Below are positions 18,097 through 27,684 of a stretch of 64,000 nt of DNA, piece by piece. A program made the translations under genes and the position numbers. Source of the DNA: RYN-133 sp963754285 (GTDB lineage Bacteria; Actinomycetota; Actinomycetes; Mycobacteriales; Jatrophihabitantaceae); assembly GCA_963754285.1 (NCBI GenBank), contig CAVWFN010000006.1, forward strand, positions 1 to 64,000, given 5' to 3'. The notes below the pieces were generated by a model. The model saw only the letters and a list, made by a program, of their open reading frames with translations, did not search any database and was not told the origin of the DNA. Position 1 is the first letter of the stretch. Every line of letters begins with the position of its first letter.

Positions 18097-19461
18097 TTAG
18101 CTGGCAGCGGATTCGGGCCAGTGCTCGTCCCAGAAGAAGCGCCGGCGAACCCGCACGGGAACGGCGATGCCGTCACGCTGCTGCGCGGCCAGTAGGGCGC
18201 GCAGACGGCGCACCCAGACCACCACTCGCAGCGTCCCGAACGCCTGCACCGCGATGGGGACGAGCAGTGCCCACCGCAGCGTCGTCGCGGACGTGCCGCC
18301 GAGCATGGTGAGCACCTGTCCGAACACCATCGCGACGATCGCCGTGGCGACGAAGCCGCCGACGTTCACGACGCCGGACGCCGTGCCGATGATGCGCGGG
18401 CTGTTGTAGTCGCGGGCGAGCGCGAAGGCGACCATCGACGCCGGCCCGCCGACCGCCGTGAACACGAACAGCGCGATCACGTAGGCCTGCGGCGGAGTGT
18501 TGCCGAGCACGAACACGATCGCCAGCCAGCCCGCGATCGTGACAGTGCACAGGGTGAGCACGAGGGCGACGCGCAGGTTCGCGTGGCGCCCGATCGCCCA
18601 GCCGACGGCCGGACCGGCGAGACCGCCGAACAGCACGCTGGCCATCAGGATCGCGCCCGCCGCCGAGGTCGAGAAGCCGGCCCCCCGCTCGAGGTACGGC
18701 ACGCCCCAGAGCATGCCGAGTGCGGGTGCGGTCGACATCGATGCGAAGTGCACCCAGAAGCCGACACGGGTGCCGGGCTGGGCCCAGGCGGTCGCGACAC
18801 GTTTCGACACGGCGACGACGCCCGCACGCAGCTCGTGCGCGCGGCGCAACCGCCGTGGCGGCACCGCGCCGTCGTCCAGCAACAGCCAGACGGCCACCGC
18901 GCTCACGACCGACAGGCTGCCGGCGATGCCGAACCCGGCGGTCCAGCCGAGACCGTGCAGCAGGGCCGACAGCGGGAGCGTGGCGAACAGGTTGCCGACC
19001 GTGCCGACCGTGCCGGTCAGTGCCACCAGCACGGGGTAGCGCCGCGCGCTGAACCGAGCGGCGACATAGCGCAGCACGCTCACGAACGTCATCGCGTCGC
19101 CGCAGCCGAGCAGCACGCGCGCGAGGAGGGCGAGTGGGTACGACGGAGCGAACGCGAAGGTCATCTGACCCAGCGCCATCAGCGCGGCGGCCGCGACGAG
19201 CATGCGCCGCGGGCCGTATCGATCGACCAGCACGCCGGTCGGGATCTGCATCGCGGCGTAGACGCCGATCTGCACGAACACGAAGACGCCGAGTTGGGCG
19301 TCGGTGATCCCGAAGCGCTGTTCCGCGAGCAGTCCGGCGACGCCGAGCGAGCTGCGGTGGAAGACCGCGAGGAAGTAGACGGCGACTGCAAGCATCCAGC
19401 CACGGACGTGGGGACGGGCAGCGGTGTCGCGCAGCGTCGCAGCTGCGGCGAAGGTGGTCAT
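18097..19461 (-). CDS. MFS transporter
   Basis: 454-residue major facilitator with about 12 hydrophobic segments, starting at HVRGWMLAVAVYFLAVFHRSSLGVAG. The loop 2-3 signature is GVLVDRYGPRRMLV. It resembles the nitrate/nitrite and hexuronate-like MFS group, but no substrate motif is decisive. It follows the GntR gene by 57 bp on the same strand and is probably its target. Confidence 0.85.
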   Translation of the reverse strand: MTTFAAAATLRDTAARPHVRGWMLAVAVYFLAVFHRSSLGVAGLLAEQRFGITDAQLGVFVFVQIGVYAAMQIPTGVLVDRYGPRRMLVAAAALMALGQMTFAFAPSYPLALLARVLLGCGDAMTFVSVLRYVAARFSARRYPVLVALTGTVGTVGNLFATLPLSALLHGLGWTAGFGIAGSLSVVSAVAVWLLLDDGAVPPRRLRRAHELRAGVVAVSKRVATAWAQPGTRVGFWVHFASMSTAPALGMLWGVPYLERGAGFSTSAAGAILMASVLFGGLAGPAVGWAIGRHANLRVALVLTLCTVTIAGWLAIVFVLGNTPPQAYVIALFVFTAVGGPASMVAFALARDYNSPRIIGTASGVVNVGGFVATAIVAMVFGQVLTMLGGTSATTLRWALLVPIAVQAFGTLRVVVWVRRLRALLAAQQRDGIAVPVRVRRRFFWDEHWPESAAS

Positions 19462-19518
19462 CGGAAGTCTCGCTCAGGTTTGGGCGTGGGCGGTGAGGTC
19501 GGGGGTCGCGCGGTGTGC

Positions 19519-20184
19519 CTATCGGCGCAGCTGTTCGGCTGCGCGATCGAGATGCGCGGTGACGGCGCTCTCGCCCGCACGGATCGCGCGCGTCGAGATA
19601 CCGGCGAGGATCGCCTCGTGGTCGGCGATGTTGGCCCGCATGCGGGCGACACCGGCGTGGTCGAGCTCGCCGGTGCGCTCTTCGAGCAGGTTCACGACGC
19701 CCATGCGCAGCTGCCGGTCACGCAGCGAGCGGTAGAGCGTCGTCAGGATCGCGTTGCCCGTGGCCGCGACGATGGCCTCGTGGAAGTCACGGTCGGCCTC
19801 GATGTACGCGCGGGCGTCGCGGTTCTTCATGGCGGCGCGCATCTGTGCGAGGTGCTGTTCGAGCTGCGCCGGCAGACCGGCGGTTGCGGGCGAGGTGATC
19901 GCCTTGCGTACTGCGAAGGTCTCGACGAGGCGGCGGGTCTCGAGCACGTCCGAGACCTCGTCCGGGGTCACCGGGAGCACCAGCGCACCGCGCTTGGGGA
20001 GCAGGCGCACGAGTCCGTCCGCCTGCAGCCGCAACAGCGCTTCGCGTACCGGAGTGCGCGAGACGCCGACCGCGTCGGCCAGTTCGCCCTCGGTCAGGAG
20101 GTCGTGCACGCCGAGCCGTCGCGAGAGGATCGCGTCCTTGGCATAGCCGTAAACGCGATCGGCCGCGCTCACGGTATCTATCAT
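19519..20184 (-). CDS. GntR/FadR-family (FCD) transcriptional regulator
   Basis: 221 residues: an N-terminal winged helix (YAKDAILSRRLGVHDLLTEGELADAVGVSRTPVREALLRLQADGLV) and a C-terminal FCD ligand domain with the metal-binding His pattern (DRDFHEAIVAATGN, ..ADHEAILAGI). FCD proteins usually sense organic acids. Directly upstream of the MFS gene, which it probably controls. The ATG sits inside a GATAGATAC direct repeat, so autoregulation is plausible. Confidence 0.9.
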   Translation of the reverse strand: MIDTVSAADRVYGYAKDAILSRRLGVHDLLTEGELADAVGVSRTPVREALLRLQADGLVRLLPKRGALVLPVTPDEVSDVLETRRLVETFAVRKAITSPATAGLPAQLEQHLAQMRAAMKNRDARAYIEADRDFHEAIVAATGNAILTTLYRSLRDRQLRMGVVNLLEERTGELDHAGVARMRANIADHEAILAGISTRAIRAGESAVTAHLDRAAEQLRR

Positions 20185-20193
20185 GTATCTATC
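20174..20193. promoter_or_regulatory. Direct repeat flanking the GntR start codon
   Basis: Two exact copies of GATAGATAC (minus strand) at 11-bp spacing, one just before and one just after the ATG at 20184. About one helical turn apart, they could be an operator, or part of a leaderless promoter since no SD is visible. Confidence 0.4.
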
Positions 20194-20210
20194 GTACCGG
20201 CCGCTGTCCC

Positions 20211-20273
20211 CGACTTTGACCCGCTACTGGTCGTGATCTCAGCCGGACAGCAGCCGATACAGGGTCAAAGTCG
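20211..20273. terminator. 12-bp inverted repeat between amidohydrolase and GntR genes
   Basis: CGACTTTGACCC (20211-20222) and GGGTCAAAGTCG (20262-20273) are perfect complements with a 39-nt loop. The right arm ends 1 bp before the amidohydrolase stop codon, so it probably terminates that transcript or insulates the next. Confidence 0.5.
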
Positions 20274-20274
20274 A

Positions 20275-21351
20275 TCAGGCGACGACGGTCCCGTTGAGGA
20301 CGATGCGCTGCGGGTCGAAGATCGCGTTGAGGTCCGAGCGCGGGTCGGTGTCGAACACGATCAGGTCGGCGAAGGCACCCTCGTCGAGGCCGGGCAGGCC
20401 GAGCCAGTCGCGTCCGCGCCATGACGCCTGCGCGATCACGTCTGCCTGCGGGATTCCCGCTCCGATGAGCGCGCGGATCTCGTCGCGGATCAGTCCGTGC
20501 GGCAGCGAACCGCCCGCGTCGGTGCCCGTGTAGACCGGGACGCCGGCCTCCCACGCGTGGCGGATGCGGTCTCGCGAGGTCGAGAACAGATCGCGCATGT
20601 GGGCCGCGTAGGTCGGGAACTTCGCATCGGCGCTGGCTGCGATGGACGGGTTGTTGTCGATGTTGATCAGCGTCGGGACGACGCACGCCCCGCTCTGTGC
20701 GGCGAGCGCGATCAGGTCGTCGGTCAGGCCCGTCCCGTGCTCGATCGAGTCGAGCCCGGCGGCGAGGAGCCCGGGCAACGCGTCCTCACCGAACACGTGC
20801 GCGGCGACCCTCGCACCGAGTTCGTGTGCGCGACCGATCGCCTCTGCGAGCACCTCATCGGGCCAGACCGGAGCGAGGTCGCCGAGGTCACGGTCGATCC
20901 AGTCGGCGGCGATCTTCACCCAGCCGTCGCCGGCGGCCGCCTGGCGCTCGACCTCGGCGACCAGACCGTCCGGTTCGACCTCGATGCCGAGCCCGCGGAT
21001 GTAGCGCTTGGGACGGGCGATGTGGCGCCCGGCACGGATCAGTCGTGGCAGGTCGTCGCGCGCCTGCACCGAGCGGTTGTCGACCGGCGAGCCTGCATCA
21101 CGCAGCAGCAACGCGCCGGCGTCGCGGTCCATCCGCGCCTGTCTCGCCTGGCCGTCCGGATCGGGTTCGTGCCCGGTCGGCGACAGCCCGATGTGGCAGT
21201 GCGCGTCGACGAAACCCGGTATCACCCAGCCGCCGCTCGCGATCGTGTCGGCATCGCCGCTCGGCCGGTCGAAGGTCAAGCGACCGTCGACGAGCCACGC
21301 ATCGCGCTCGGTCTCGTCCGGCAGGAACACACCACGCACGTGCAGCGCCAT
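20275..21351 (-). CDS. Amidohydrolase family protein
   Basis: Metal-dependent amidohydrolase (imidazolonepropionase/prolidase-like subgroup). Visible ligands: GFVDAHCHIGLS (HxH), GWVKIAADW (candidate carboxylated Lys), ARVAAHVFGED (His), DSIEHGTGL (His) and YTGTDAGGSLPHG (Asp). ATG at 21351 follows AGGTTGG; a TTG at 21360 is possible. 10 bp after the HIT gene stop. Substrate unknown. Confidence 0.85.
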   Translation of the reverse strand: MALHVRGVFLPDETERDAWLVDGRLTFDRPSGDADTIASGGWVIPGFVDAHCHIGLSPTGHEPDPDGQARQARMDRDAGALLLRDAGSPVDNRSVQARDDLPRLIRAGRHIARPKRYIRGLGIEVEPDGLVAEVERQAAAGDGWVKIAADWIDRDLGDLAPVWPDEVLAEAIGRAHELGARVAAHVFGEDALPGLLAAGLDSIEHGTGLTDDLIALAAQSGACVVPTLINIDNNPSIAASADAKFPTYAAHMRDLFSTSRDRIRHAWEAGVPVYTGTDAGGSLPHGLIRDEIRALIGAGIPQADVIAQASWRGRDWLGLPGLDEGAFADLIVFDTDPRSDLNAIFDPQRIVLNGTVVA

Positions 21352-21361
21352 GCGATCCAAC

Positions 21362-21898
21362 CTAGTGCGGCCAGCTCTCGGCGATCTTGGCGCGCGCGTC
21401 GGACAGCAGTTCGGGCAGCACGCGCGTGTGCGCGACGACCGGCATGAAGTTCGTGTCTCCGCCCCAGCGCGGGACGACGTGCTGGTGCAGGTGCGCGGCG
21501 ATCCCGGCCCCGGCGACGACGCCCTGGTTCATGCCGATGTTGAACCCGTGCGGTGTCATCACCGCACGCAGCGTCGTCATCGCCGTCTGCGTGAACGCAC
21601 CGAACTCGGAGGTCTCGTCGGCGTCGAGGTCGGTGTAGTCGGACACGTGCCGGTACGGCACGACCATCAGGTGCCCTGAGTTGTACGGGTACAGGTTCAG
21701 CACCGCGTACACCAGCGAACCCCGCGCGACGATCAGCCCGTCCTCGTCCGAACGCTTCGGTGCGGAGCAGAACGGGCAGTCGTGTTCCTCGTCGCTCGAC
21801 GGCTTGTCCTGGCCCTTGATGTAGACCATCCGGTGCGGCGTCCACAGCCGGCCGAACCCGTCCGGTTCGCCGGCGAAGTCGTCACTGGACTCAGTCAT
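21362..21898 (-). CDS. HIT domain protein (AP4A phosphorylase/hydrolase type)
   Basis: 178 residues with the histidine triad GIAAHLHQHVVPRW and a preceding CPFC zinc knuckle. Equivalent to the mycobacterial gene that follows thrS, a diadenosine tetraphosphate phosphorylase. The ATG overlaps the thrS stop by 8 bp, so the two are coupled; clearing Ap4A made by aminoacyl-tRNA synthetases would make sense beside thrS. Confidence 0.9.
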   Translation of the reverse strand: MTESSDDFAGEPDGFGRLWTPHRMVYIKGQDKPSSDEEHDCPFCSAPKRSDEDGLIVARGSLVYAVLNLYPYNSGHLMVVPYRHVSDYTDLDADETSEFGAFTQTAMTTLRAVMTPHGFNIGMNQGVVAGAGIAAHLHQHVVPRWGGDTNFMPVVAHTRVLPELLSDARAKIAESWPH

Positions 21899-23905
21899 AC
21901 AACTCCGCGGACGGGGACGCGTTGAGCCGCTGCGCGATGACGTCGGCGATCTCGTCGATGGCCTGGTCGATGGCGATGCCGTTGCGCTGCGATCCGTCGC
22001 GGTAGCGGAACGACACCGCGCCCGCCTCGGCGTCGGTCGCGCCGGCGATCACCATGAACGGCACCTTCGCCTTCTGTGCCGAGCGGATCTTCTTCTGCAT
22101 GCGGTCGTCGGAGGTGTCGACCTCGACCCTGATGCCGCGTGCCTTCATCTTCGCGGCGACGTCGTAGAGGTAGTCGTCCTGGTCGTCGGTGACCGGGATG
22201 CCGATCACCTGTACCGGCGACAGCCACGCCGGGAAGGCGCCCGCGTAGTGCTCGGTCAGCACGCCGATGAACCGCTCGACCGAGCCGAACTTCGCCGAGT
22301 GGATCATCACCGGACGGTGCCGTTCGCCGTCGGCGCCCTGGTACTCGAGTTCGAACCCGCGCGGCTGGTTGAAGTCGTACTGCACGGTCGACATCTGCCA
22401 GGTGCGCCCGATCGCATCGCGCGCCTGCACCGAGATCTTCGGGCCGTAGAACGCCGCGCCGCCCGGGTCCGGGACGAGTTCGAGACCGGAGTCGAGCGCG
22501 ACACGTTCGAGGACATCGGTCGCGACTGCCCACTCCTCGTCCGTGCCGATGAACTTCTCGGTGTTCGCGTCGTCGCGGGTCGACAACTCGAGGTAGAAGT
22601 CGTCGAGGCCGAAGTCGCGGAACAGGCTCAGGCAGAAGTTCAGCAGGTGCTTGATCTCGTCCGGCGCCTGCTCGGGGGTCACGTACGAATGCGAGTCGTC
22701 CATCTCGAGGCCACGCACACGGGTGAGCCCGTGCACGACCCCGGACTTCTCGTAGCGGTACACGTGCCCGAACTCGAACAGTCGCAACGGCAGCTCGCGG
22801 TACGAGCGGTTGCGCGAGCGGTAGATCAAGTTGTGCATCGGGCAGTTCATCGCCTTGAGGTACATGCGCCCGCGTCCGCCTCGATCGGCGGGAACATCGT
22901 GTCGGCGTAGTACGGCAAATGGCCGGAGGTGTGGAACAGCCCCTCCTTCGAGATGTGCGGTGTGCCCACGTACTCGAAGCCTTCGGCGATGTGACGCTGC
23001 CGCACGTAGTCCTCGAGCTCGCGCTTGAGCACGCCGCCCTTCGGATGGAACACCGGCAGGCCCGAGCCGATCTCGTCCGGGAAGCTGAACAGGTCGAGCT
23101 CCGCGCCGAGCTTGCGGTGGTCGCGCTTGGCGGCCTCCTCGAGGCGGTACAGGTGGTCCTTGAGGTCGTCGCGCGAGGCCCACGCGGTGCCGTAGATGCG
23201 TTGCAACTGCGGGTTCTTCTCGTTGCCGCGCCAGTACGCGGCCGCGCTGCGCATCAGCTTGAATGCCGGGATGCGCTTGGTGGTTGCCAGGTGCGGTCCG
23301 CGGCACAGGTCGGTCCAGACGCGGTCACCGGTCCGGCCGTCGAGGTTGTCGTACATGGTGAGCCCGCCGGCGCCGACCTCGGTCGCCTCCTCGTCGGTCG
23401 CGGTCGACTTCAGGCCGATCAGCTCGAGTTTGAACTTCTCGTCAGCCAGTTCCTTGCGCGCATCGTCGTCGTCGATCGGCCGGCGCGAGAAGCGCTGCGC
23501 CGCCTTGACGATGTCGTTCATCTTCTTCTCGATGGCCGCGAGATCGTCCGGGGTGAACGGGCGCGCAGGCAGGAAGTCGTAGTAGAAGCCGTCGGCGATC
23601 GGCGGCCCGATACCGAGCAGGGTGCCGGGGAACAACTCCTGGACGGCCTGCGCCATGACGTGGGCGGTCGAGTGCCGCAACACCGCAAGGCCGTCCGGCG
23701 AGGACGCGGGCACCGCCTCGACGTCTGTGTCCTGCTCCGGTGCCCAGGCAAGATCCTTGAGCACCCCGTCCGGATCGCGCACGACGACCGCTCCGTCGCG
23801 GCCGTTGAGGCTCACGCCGGCCTCGCGCAGCGCGTCGGCCGCCGTCGTCCCGGCCGCGACCCGGATGGGCAGGGCTGGGGTGGACGGGACGATGCTCGCG
23901 GACAC
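21891..23905 (-). CDS. thrS: Threonyl-tRNA synthetase, apparently frameshifted
   Basis: Charges tRNA-Thr. The N-terminal TGS (PIRVAAGTTAADALREAGV) and editing domain (HSTAHVMAQAVQELF, FYYDF) lie in one frame up to TSGHLPYYADTMFPPIEAD. The catalytic core (MYLKAMNCPMHNLIY, YRYEKSGVVHGLTRVRG, LELSTRD) and anticodon domain lie in the next frame. The switch is at about 22868-22876, in the run GGACGCGGGCGC; one extra G/C there would restore EADGGRMYLKAMNCP. Both halves are complete and no remnant or insertion is visible, so a one-base sequence error is likelier than loss of an essential gene. Confidence 0.9.
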
Positions 23906-23948
23906 GCGGGGCTCCTAGCGGTGAGGTCGACGGGCCGATCGGCCGGTC

Positions 23949-25095
23949 ATGAGGAATGCTAGTGCGGTGCGTGTCGGCCCCCGATTGGTTATCGCCGCTC
24001 TCACGGCCGTCGTGGCAGGCCTGGCCGGGTGCACCTCGTCGGGTTCGCCGGACAACCCGACGGTGTCACAGCCGCGATCGATCGGCGCGACGCAGTCGTC
24101 CGGTTCCGGCGGCAGTCCGTCGACGAGCCGCCACGGCGGCCCGCCGGCAGATCCCGGGGTGTTCACGATCGCGTTCGCCGGTGACGTGAACTTCATGGAC
24201 CGCACCCGCCGGCGGCTCGACCGGAACCCGGCGACCGTCTTCGCGCAGGCGGCGCCCGGATTGCGCCGCGCCGATCTCACGATGGTGAATCTCGAGACCG
24301 CGGTGACCACCGGCGGGATCAAACAGACCCAAGGAGTACAACTTCCGCACTCCGCCCGTCGCGCTGGCTGCGCTGCGCGACGCGGGCATCGACGTCGCGA
24401 CGATGGCGAACAACCACGGCGCCGACTACGGCCTGCCCGGGCTGCGCGACACGTTCCGCGCGATCAAGCGCTACCACTTCCCGGTGATCGGCATCGGCCC
24501 GAACGAGAACGCCGCGTTCGCGCCGTACCGCACGACGTTGCACGGGGTGAAGGTGGCGATCTTTGCCGCCGACCAGGTCAAGGACGAGACCACGCTGTCG
24601 TTGTTCTCGGCCGGGCCGGGCAAGCCGGGCGTCGCCAACGCCTATTACCCGCGGCTCGAGCGCGACGTGCGCGCCGCCAAGCGCGCGGGCTACGTCGTCA
24701 TCGTCTACCTGCACTGGGGAATCGAGTACACGACCTGCCCGTCGTCCGACCAGACCTCGCTGGCTCAGCAACTCGCCCAGGCCGGCGCGAGCGCGGTCAT
24801 CGGCACGCACGCCCACGTGCTGCAGGGCGCCGGGTGGAAGCCCAACGGCACCTACGTCGCCTACGGGCTCGGCAACTACTACTGGTGGATGTCGTTCGAC
24901 AACAACCAGGACGACAACGGCGTCCTGACATTGACGTTCCATCGCAGCAAGGTCGTTCGCGCCCATTTCGCGGCGTCGCACCTGGACGACCGCGGCGTGC
25001 CGATGCCGGCGACCGGGGCAACGAAGCGGCGCATCGACGCCGAATGGAACGCCGACCGCGGTTGCGCCGACCTGGCCGCCCGACCGCCGCACTAG
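23949..25095 (+). CDS. CapA-family (PGA synthesis-like) lipoprotein, apparently frameshifted
   Basis: Metallophosphatase-like CapA protein of unknown substrate. The N-terminus is a lipoprotein signal (MRNASAVRVG, hydrophobic run, lipobox LAGC). Family landmarks: AFAGDVNFMDR, LTMVNLETAVTTGG, then in the next frame KEYNFRTPPVALAALRDAG, VATMANNHGADYG, HWGIEYTTCPS, GTHAHVLQGAGW and YGLGNYYWW. The frames part at about 24326-24332 (cagacccaagg); removing one C gives KQTKEYNFRTPPV. The formal first frame runs on through the next gene, which happens to be in phase. Divergent from thrS with 43 bp between starts. Confidence 0.82.
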
Positions 25096-25103
25096 GAGAC
25101 CCG

Positions 25104-25628
25104 ATGCCGCTGTTCGAGTACGAGGGCAAACGCCCGTCCATCGCCGACGACGCGTTCATCGCGCCGACCGCCACGATCATCGGCGACGTCACGGTCGAGG
25201 CCGGCGCCTCGGTCTGGTACGGCGCGGTGATCCGCGGCGACGACGGTCCGATCGTGTTGCGCGAACGGTGCAACGTGCAGGACGGGTCGGTGATCCATAC
25301 GACGCCCGACGTCACCACCGAGATCGGCGCCGGCGCGACGGTCGCGCACCAATGCGTCGTCCACGGTGCTGTCTTGGAAGAAGAGGCACTGGTCGGTAAC
25401 GGTTGTGTTGTTCTCGACGGCGCGCGGATCGGTGCCCGGTCGATGGTGGCAGCGCTGTCGCTGGTCTCGGCCGGGATGCAGGTGCCGCCGGGGATGTTCG
25501 TCGCGGGCGTCCCCGCGGTGGTCAAACGTCCGCTCGAGGGAACCCCCGCGCAGATGTGGGTGCAGCTGAACCCGACCTACTACCCGGCGCTGGCGCAGCG
25601 GCATCGAGCTGGAATCCGTCCGATTTGA
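25104..25628 (+). CDS. Gamma-class carbonic anhydrase-like (left-handed beta-helix) protein
   Basis: 174 residues of hexapeptide repeats: FIAPTATIIGDVTVEAGASVWYGAVIRGDD, IHTTPDVTTEIGAGATVAHQCVVHGAVLEEEALVGNGCVVLDGARIG. The zinc-ligand positions of CamH-type proteins (His in IHTT, AHQCVVHG) are present. It starts 8 bp after the capA stop. Could be a carbonic anhydrase or a related acyltransferase-like protein (PaaY/YrdA group). Confidence 0.9.
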   Translation: MPLFEYEGKRPSIADDAFIAPTATIIGDVTVEAGASVWYGAVIRGDDGPIVLRERCNVQDGSVIHTTPDVTTEIGAGATVAHQCVVHGAVLEEEALVGNGCVVLDGARIGARSMVAALSLVSAGMQVPPGMFVAGVPAVVKRPLEGTPAQMWVQLNPTYYPALAQRHRAGIRPI

Positions 25629-25667
25629 CCCGGGCGGCAGACGGCGCGCGCCTTTAGGATCACCGCC

Positions 25668-26528
25668 ATGACGAGCTACGGACCGCCCCAGCAACCGCAG
25701 AGCGCGCCAGGAACTCCCGCCGGTTGGTACGCCGACCCGCTCGGGCGGCACCAGATGCGCTACTACGACGGCGCGCAGTGGACCGAGCACGTTTCGTCCA
25801 ACGGCCAGACCTCGATCGACCCGCCGGTCGGGCAGGGCCACGTCCCGACGGTCGACCGCGCTCCCGAGAAGGTGATGCGCGACGTGCAGCGCGCGGGCCA
25901 GGCCGGGGTGTCGGCGTTCCAGGGCGGCGGCTCGATCTTCACCGAGCCCATCCTGGTCGTGAACCAGAAGGCCAAGCTGATCGAGATCAACAACGAGTAC
26001 GCGATCTACGACCAGAACGCGCGGCAGCTCGCCGCGGTGCGCGAGGTGGGCCAGAGCCAGTTGAAGAAGGCCGCGCGGTTCCTGACCTCGCTCGACCAGT
26101 ACATGACCCACCAGCTGCAGATCGTCGACATGAACGGCAACGTGCTGCTCGGTCTGACCCGGCCGGCCAAGCTCGTCAAGTCGCGCATCATCGTCAACGA
26201 CCCCAGCGGCAACGAGGTCGGTCAGATCGTCCAGCAGAACGCGATCGGCAAGATCCGGTTCGGACTCGAGTCCGGCGGACGCACCTACGGGACGATCCAG
26301 GGCGAGAACTGGCGCGCCTGGAACTTCCGCATCGAAGACCACACCGGGACCGAGGTCGCGCGCATCACCAAGACGTGGGAGGGCCTGGCCAAAACCATGT
26401 TCACGACTGCGGACAACTACGTTGTGCAGATGCACCGGCCGCTGGAGGACCCGCTGCGACTGCTGGTCGTTGCGTCGGCGCTGAGTGTCGATACGGCCTT
26501 GAAGCAGGACTCACGCGGGTTCGGCTGA
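25668..26528 (+). CDS. DUF2510 plus scramblase/LURP-one-like protein
   Basis: 286 residues. The N-terminal DUF2510 motif PAGWYADPLGRHQMRYYDGAQWTEHV is a small module common in actinobacterial membrane-associated proteins. From about residue 80 a phospholipid-scramblase/LURP-one fold follows (TEPILVVNQKAKLIEINNEYAIYDQ, ..LVKSRIIVNDPSGNEVGQIVQQNAIGKIRFGLE). The conserved end SALSVDTALKQDSRGFG is intact. No classic TM segment. Role unknown, possibly membrane lipid contact. Confidence 0.85.
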   Translation: MTSYGPPQQPQSAPGTPAGWYADPLGRHQMRYYDGAQWTEHVSSNGQTSIDPPVGQGHVPTVDRAPEKVMRDVQRAGQAGVSAFQGGGSIFTEPILVVNQKAKLIEINNEYAIYDQNARQLAAVREVGQSQLKKAARFLTSLDQYMTHQLQIVDMNGNVLLGLTRPAKLVKSRIIVNDPSGNEVGQIVQQNAIGKIRFGLESGGRTYGTIQGENWRAWNFRIEDHTGTEVARITKTWEGLAKTMFTTADNYVVQMHRPLEDPLRLLVVASALSVDTALKQDSRGFG

Positions 26529-27063
26529 TCGACACCGACCGCGCGAGCGCGACGAAGAAAGCGGCCTGGAAGACGAGCTGTCCCCACAGCATCGCTGTGT
26601 CGTAGCCGAGCACGGACGTGAAGCACACGAACCCGCCGGCGAATTCGACGGCGAACAGCGCGGCATAGCCGCGTTCGCGGGTGCGGATCGTAATCAGGAG
26701 CGTCCACAAGAGCTGCGCGACGAACAATGCCGACCCGAACGTCATGTGCACGGCGTTGAACATTCCGCTGACGGTGTAGGGCGTCACCGTGAGGCCGACG
26801 AACAACGGCGCCATGACCCGAAGCAACAACCGGGTGACGCCGTCGGTGAACGTCGCCGCATGGGCGAACAGACCGGCGGCGGCCAGCATGCTCAGCGTGT
26901 ACGGGACGATCGAGGCCTTCTGCGTGCCGAACCAGCTGTAGCCGTTCTCGTAACTGACCCTGCCGAGCGTGTGTGCGATCGAGATCGCGACGCCACCGGA
27001 CAGGGCTGCTGCTGCAGTGACGACCTCGATACGGGGCGCATCGGTGGATACCTCACGGTCCAT
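26401..27063 (-). CDS. Integral membrane protein (DUF998-like), tail antisense to scramblase gene
   Basis: About six hydrophobic segments between VVTAAAALSGGVAISIAHTL and LVFQAAFFVALARSV; GYSWFGTQKASIVPYTLSMLAAAGLF and VTPYTVSGMFNAVHM fit small multi-pass DUF998-type proteins. Start at ATG 27063, overlapping the MocA-like gene by 11 bp. The last ~45 residues are Pro/Ala/Arg-rich and lie opposite the scramblase coding sequence (128-bp overlap), so the real C-terminus may be shorter and a frameshift near 26530 is possible. Confidence 0.65.
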   Translation of the reverse strand: MDREVSTDAPRIEVVTAAAALSGGVAISIAHTLGRVSYENGYSWFGTQKASIVPYTLSMLAAAGLFAHAATFTDGVTRLLLRVMAPLFVGLTVTPYTVSGMFNAVHMTFGSALFVAQLLWTLLITIRTRERGYAALFAVEFAGGFVCFTSVLGYDTAMLWGQLVFQAAFFVALARSVSISRTRVSPASRPYRHSAPTQRPAVAAGPPAAGASAQRSCPQS

Positions 27064-27643
27064 GCGTTTTATGGTGCTCCCACTGCGCAAGATCGTCAGG
27101 GGTGTCGAGGTCTGCGGCGTCGCCCACGACAGCGATCTCGTCGACCAGATCGGGCTTGATCCGCATCAGCGCCCGCGCGCCGGCGTCTGGTTGCGCGAGC
27201 TGAAGCGCCTCTCGCCACAGCGGTATGCCCATCACGGTCGGGTGGCCGCGGCGCGTTCCGGGGTACCTGCCGACTGCGATCCGGCCGGGCTGCCAGCCGG
27301 CGATGACTGTCCGTACCGCATCGGCGCCGATGCCCGGTGTGTCGACAAGCAACACCGCGAGTGCCTCGCTCCCCCCTGCGGCATCGACCGCGAGTTCGAG
27401 GGACGAGCGCATGCCCCGATCGGGATCGACGTTCACCACCGGGCTCGCACCGGTCACGTGCGTGCCGTCGCGAACGACCGCGATGAGCGGGTCGCACCCG
27501 GCGTCGCGCAGCGCGCCGACAGCGCGATCCAGCAAGCGAACACCGTTGACGACGAGTTCGGCCTTCGGCCGTCCCATCCGCTTCCCGGAACCGGCAGCGA
27601 GCACCGCACCGGCAACCGTCCGCGGGGTGAGTGGCACAACCAC
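27053..27643 (-). CDS. MocA-like molybdenum cofactor cytidylyltransferase
   Basis: Nucleotidyltransferase that would attach CMP to molybdopterin for Mo-hydroxylases. N-terminal loop AGAVLAAGSGKRMGRPKAEL binds CTP; LLVDTPGIGAD and RRGHPTVMGIPLW are further MobA/MocA signatures. It is divergent from coxD with 41 bp between starts. Since CODH-type enzymes use molybdopterin cytosine dinucleotide, the placement argues for MocA rather than MobA. Confidence 0.85.
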   Translation of the reverse strand: MVVPLTPRTVAGAVLAAGSGKRMGRPKAELVVNGVRLLDRAVGALRDAGCDPLIAVVRDGTHVTGASPVVNVDPDRGMRSSLELAVDAAGGSEALAVLLVDTPGIGADAVRTVIAGWQPGRIAVGRYPGTRRGHPTVMGIPLWREALQLAQPDAGARALMRIKPDLVDEIAVVGDAADLDTPDDLAQWEHHKTHGP

Positions 27644-27684
27644 GAGTATGCGGGGGATGCTCGATGTATGAAGGACACCGAGTG

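Noticed and set aside
17797..18195. 132-codon plus-strand frame in the gap after the beta-glucosidase
   Set aside because: Contains a perfect hairpin, overlaps the MFS gene end, and has no domain-like character.
23932..23945. GGCCGATCGGCC palindrome between thrS and capA as an operator
   Set aside because: Twelve-base GC palindromes are expected at some frequency in such DNA and no second copy was seen; too weak to call.
23906..23948. T-box riboswitch ahead of thrS
   Set aside because: Only 43 bp separate the divergent thrS and capA starts, too short for a T-box leader.
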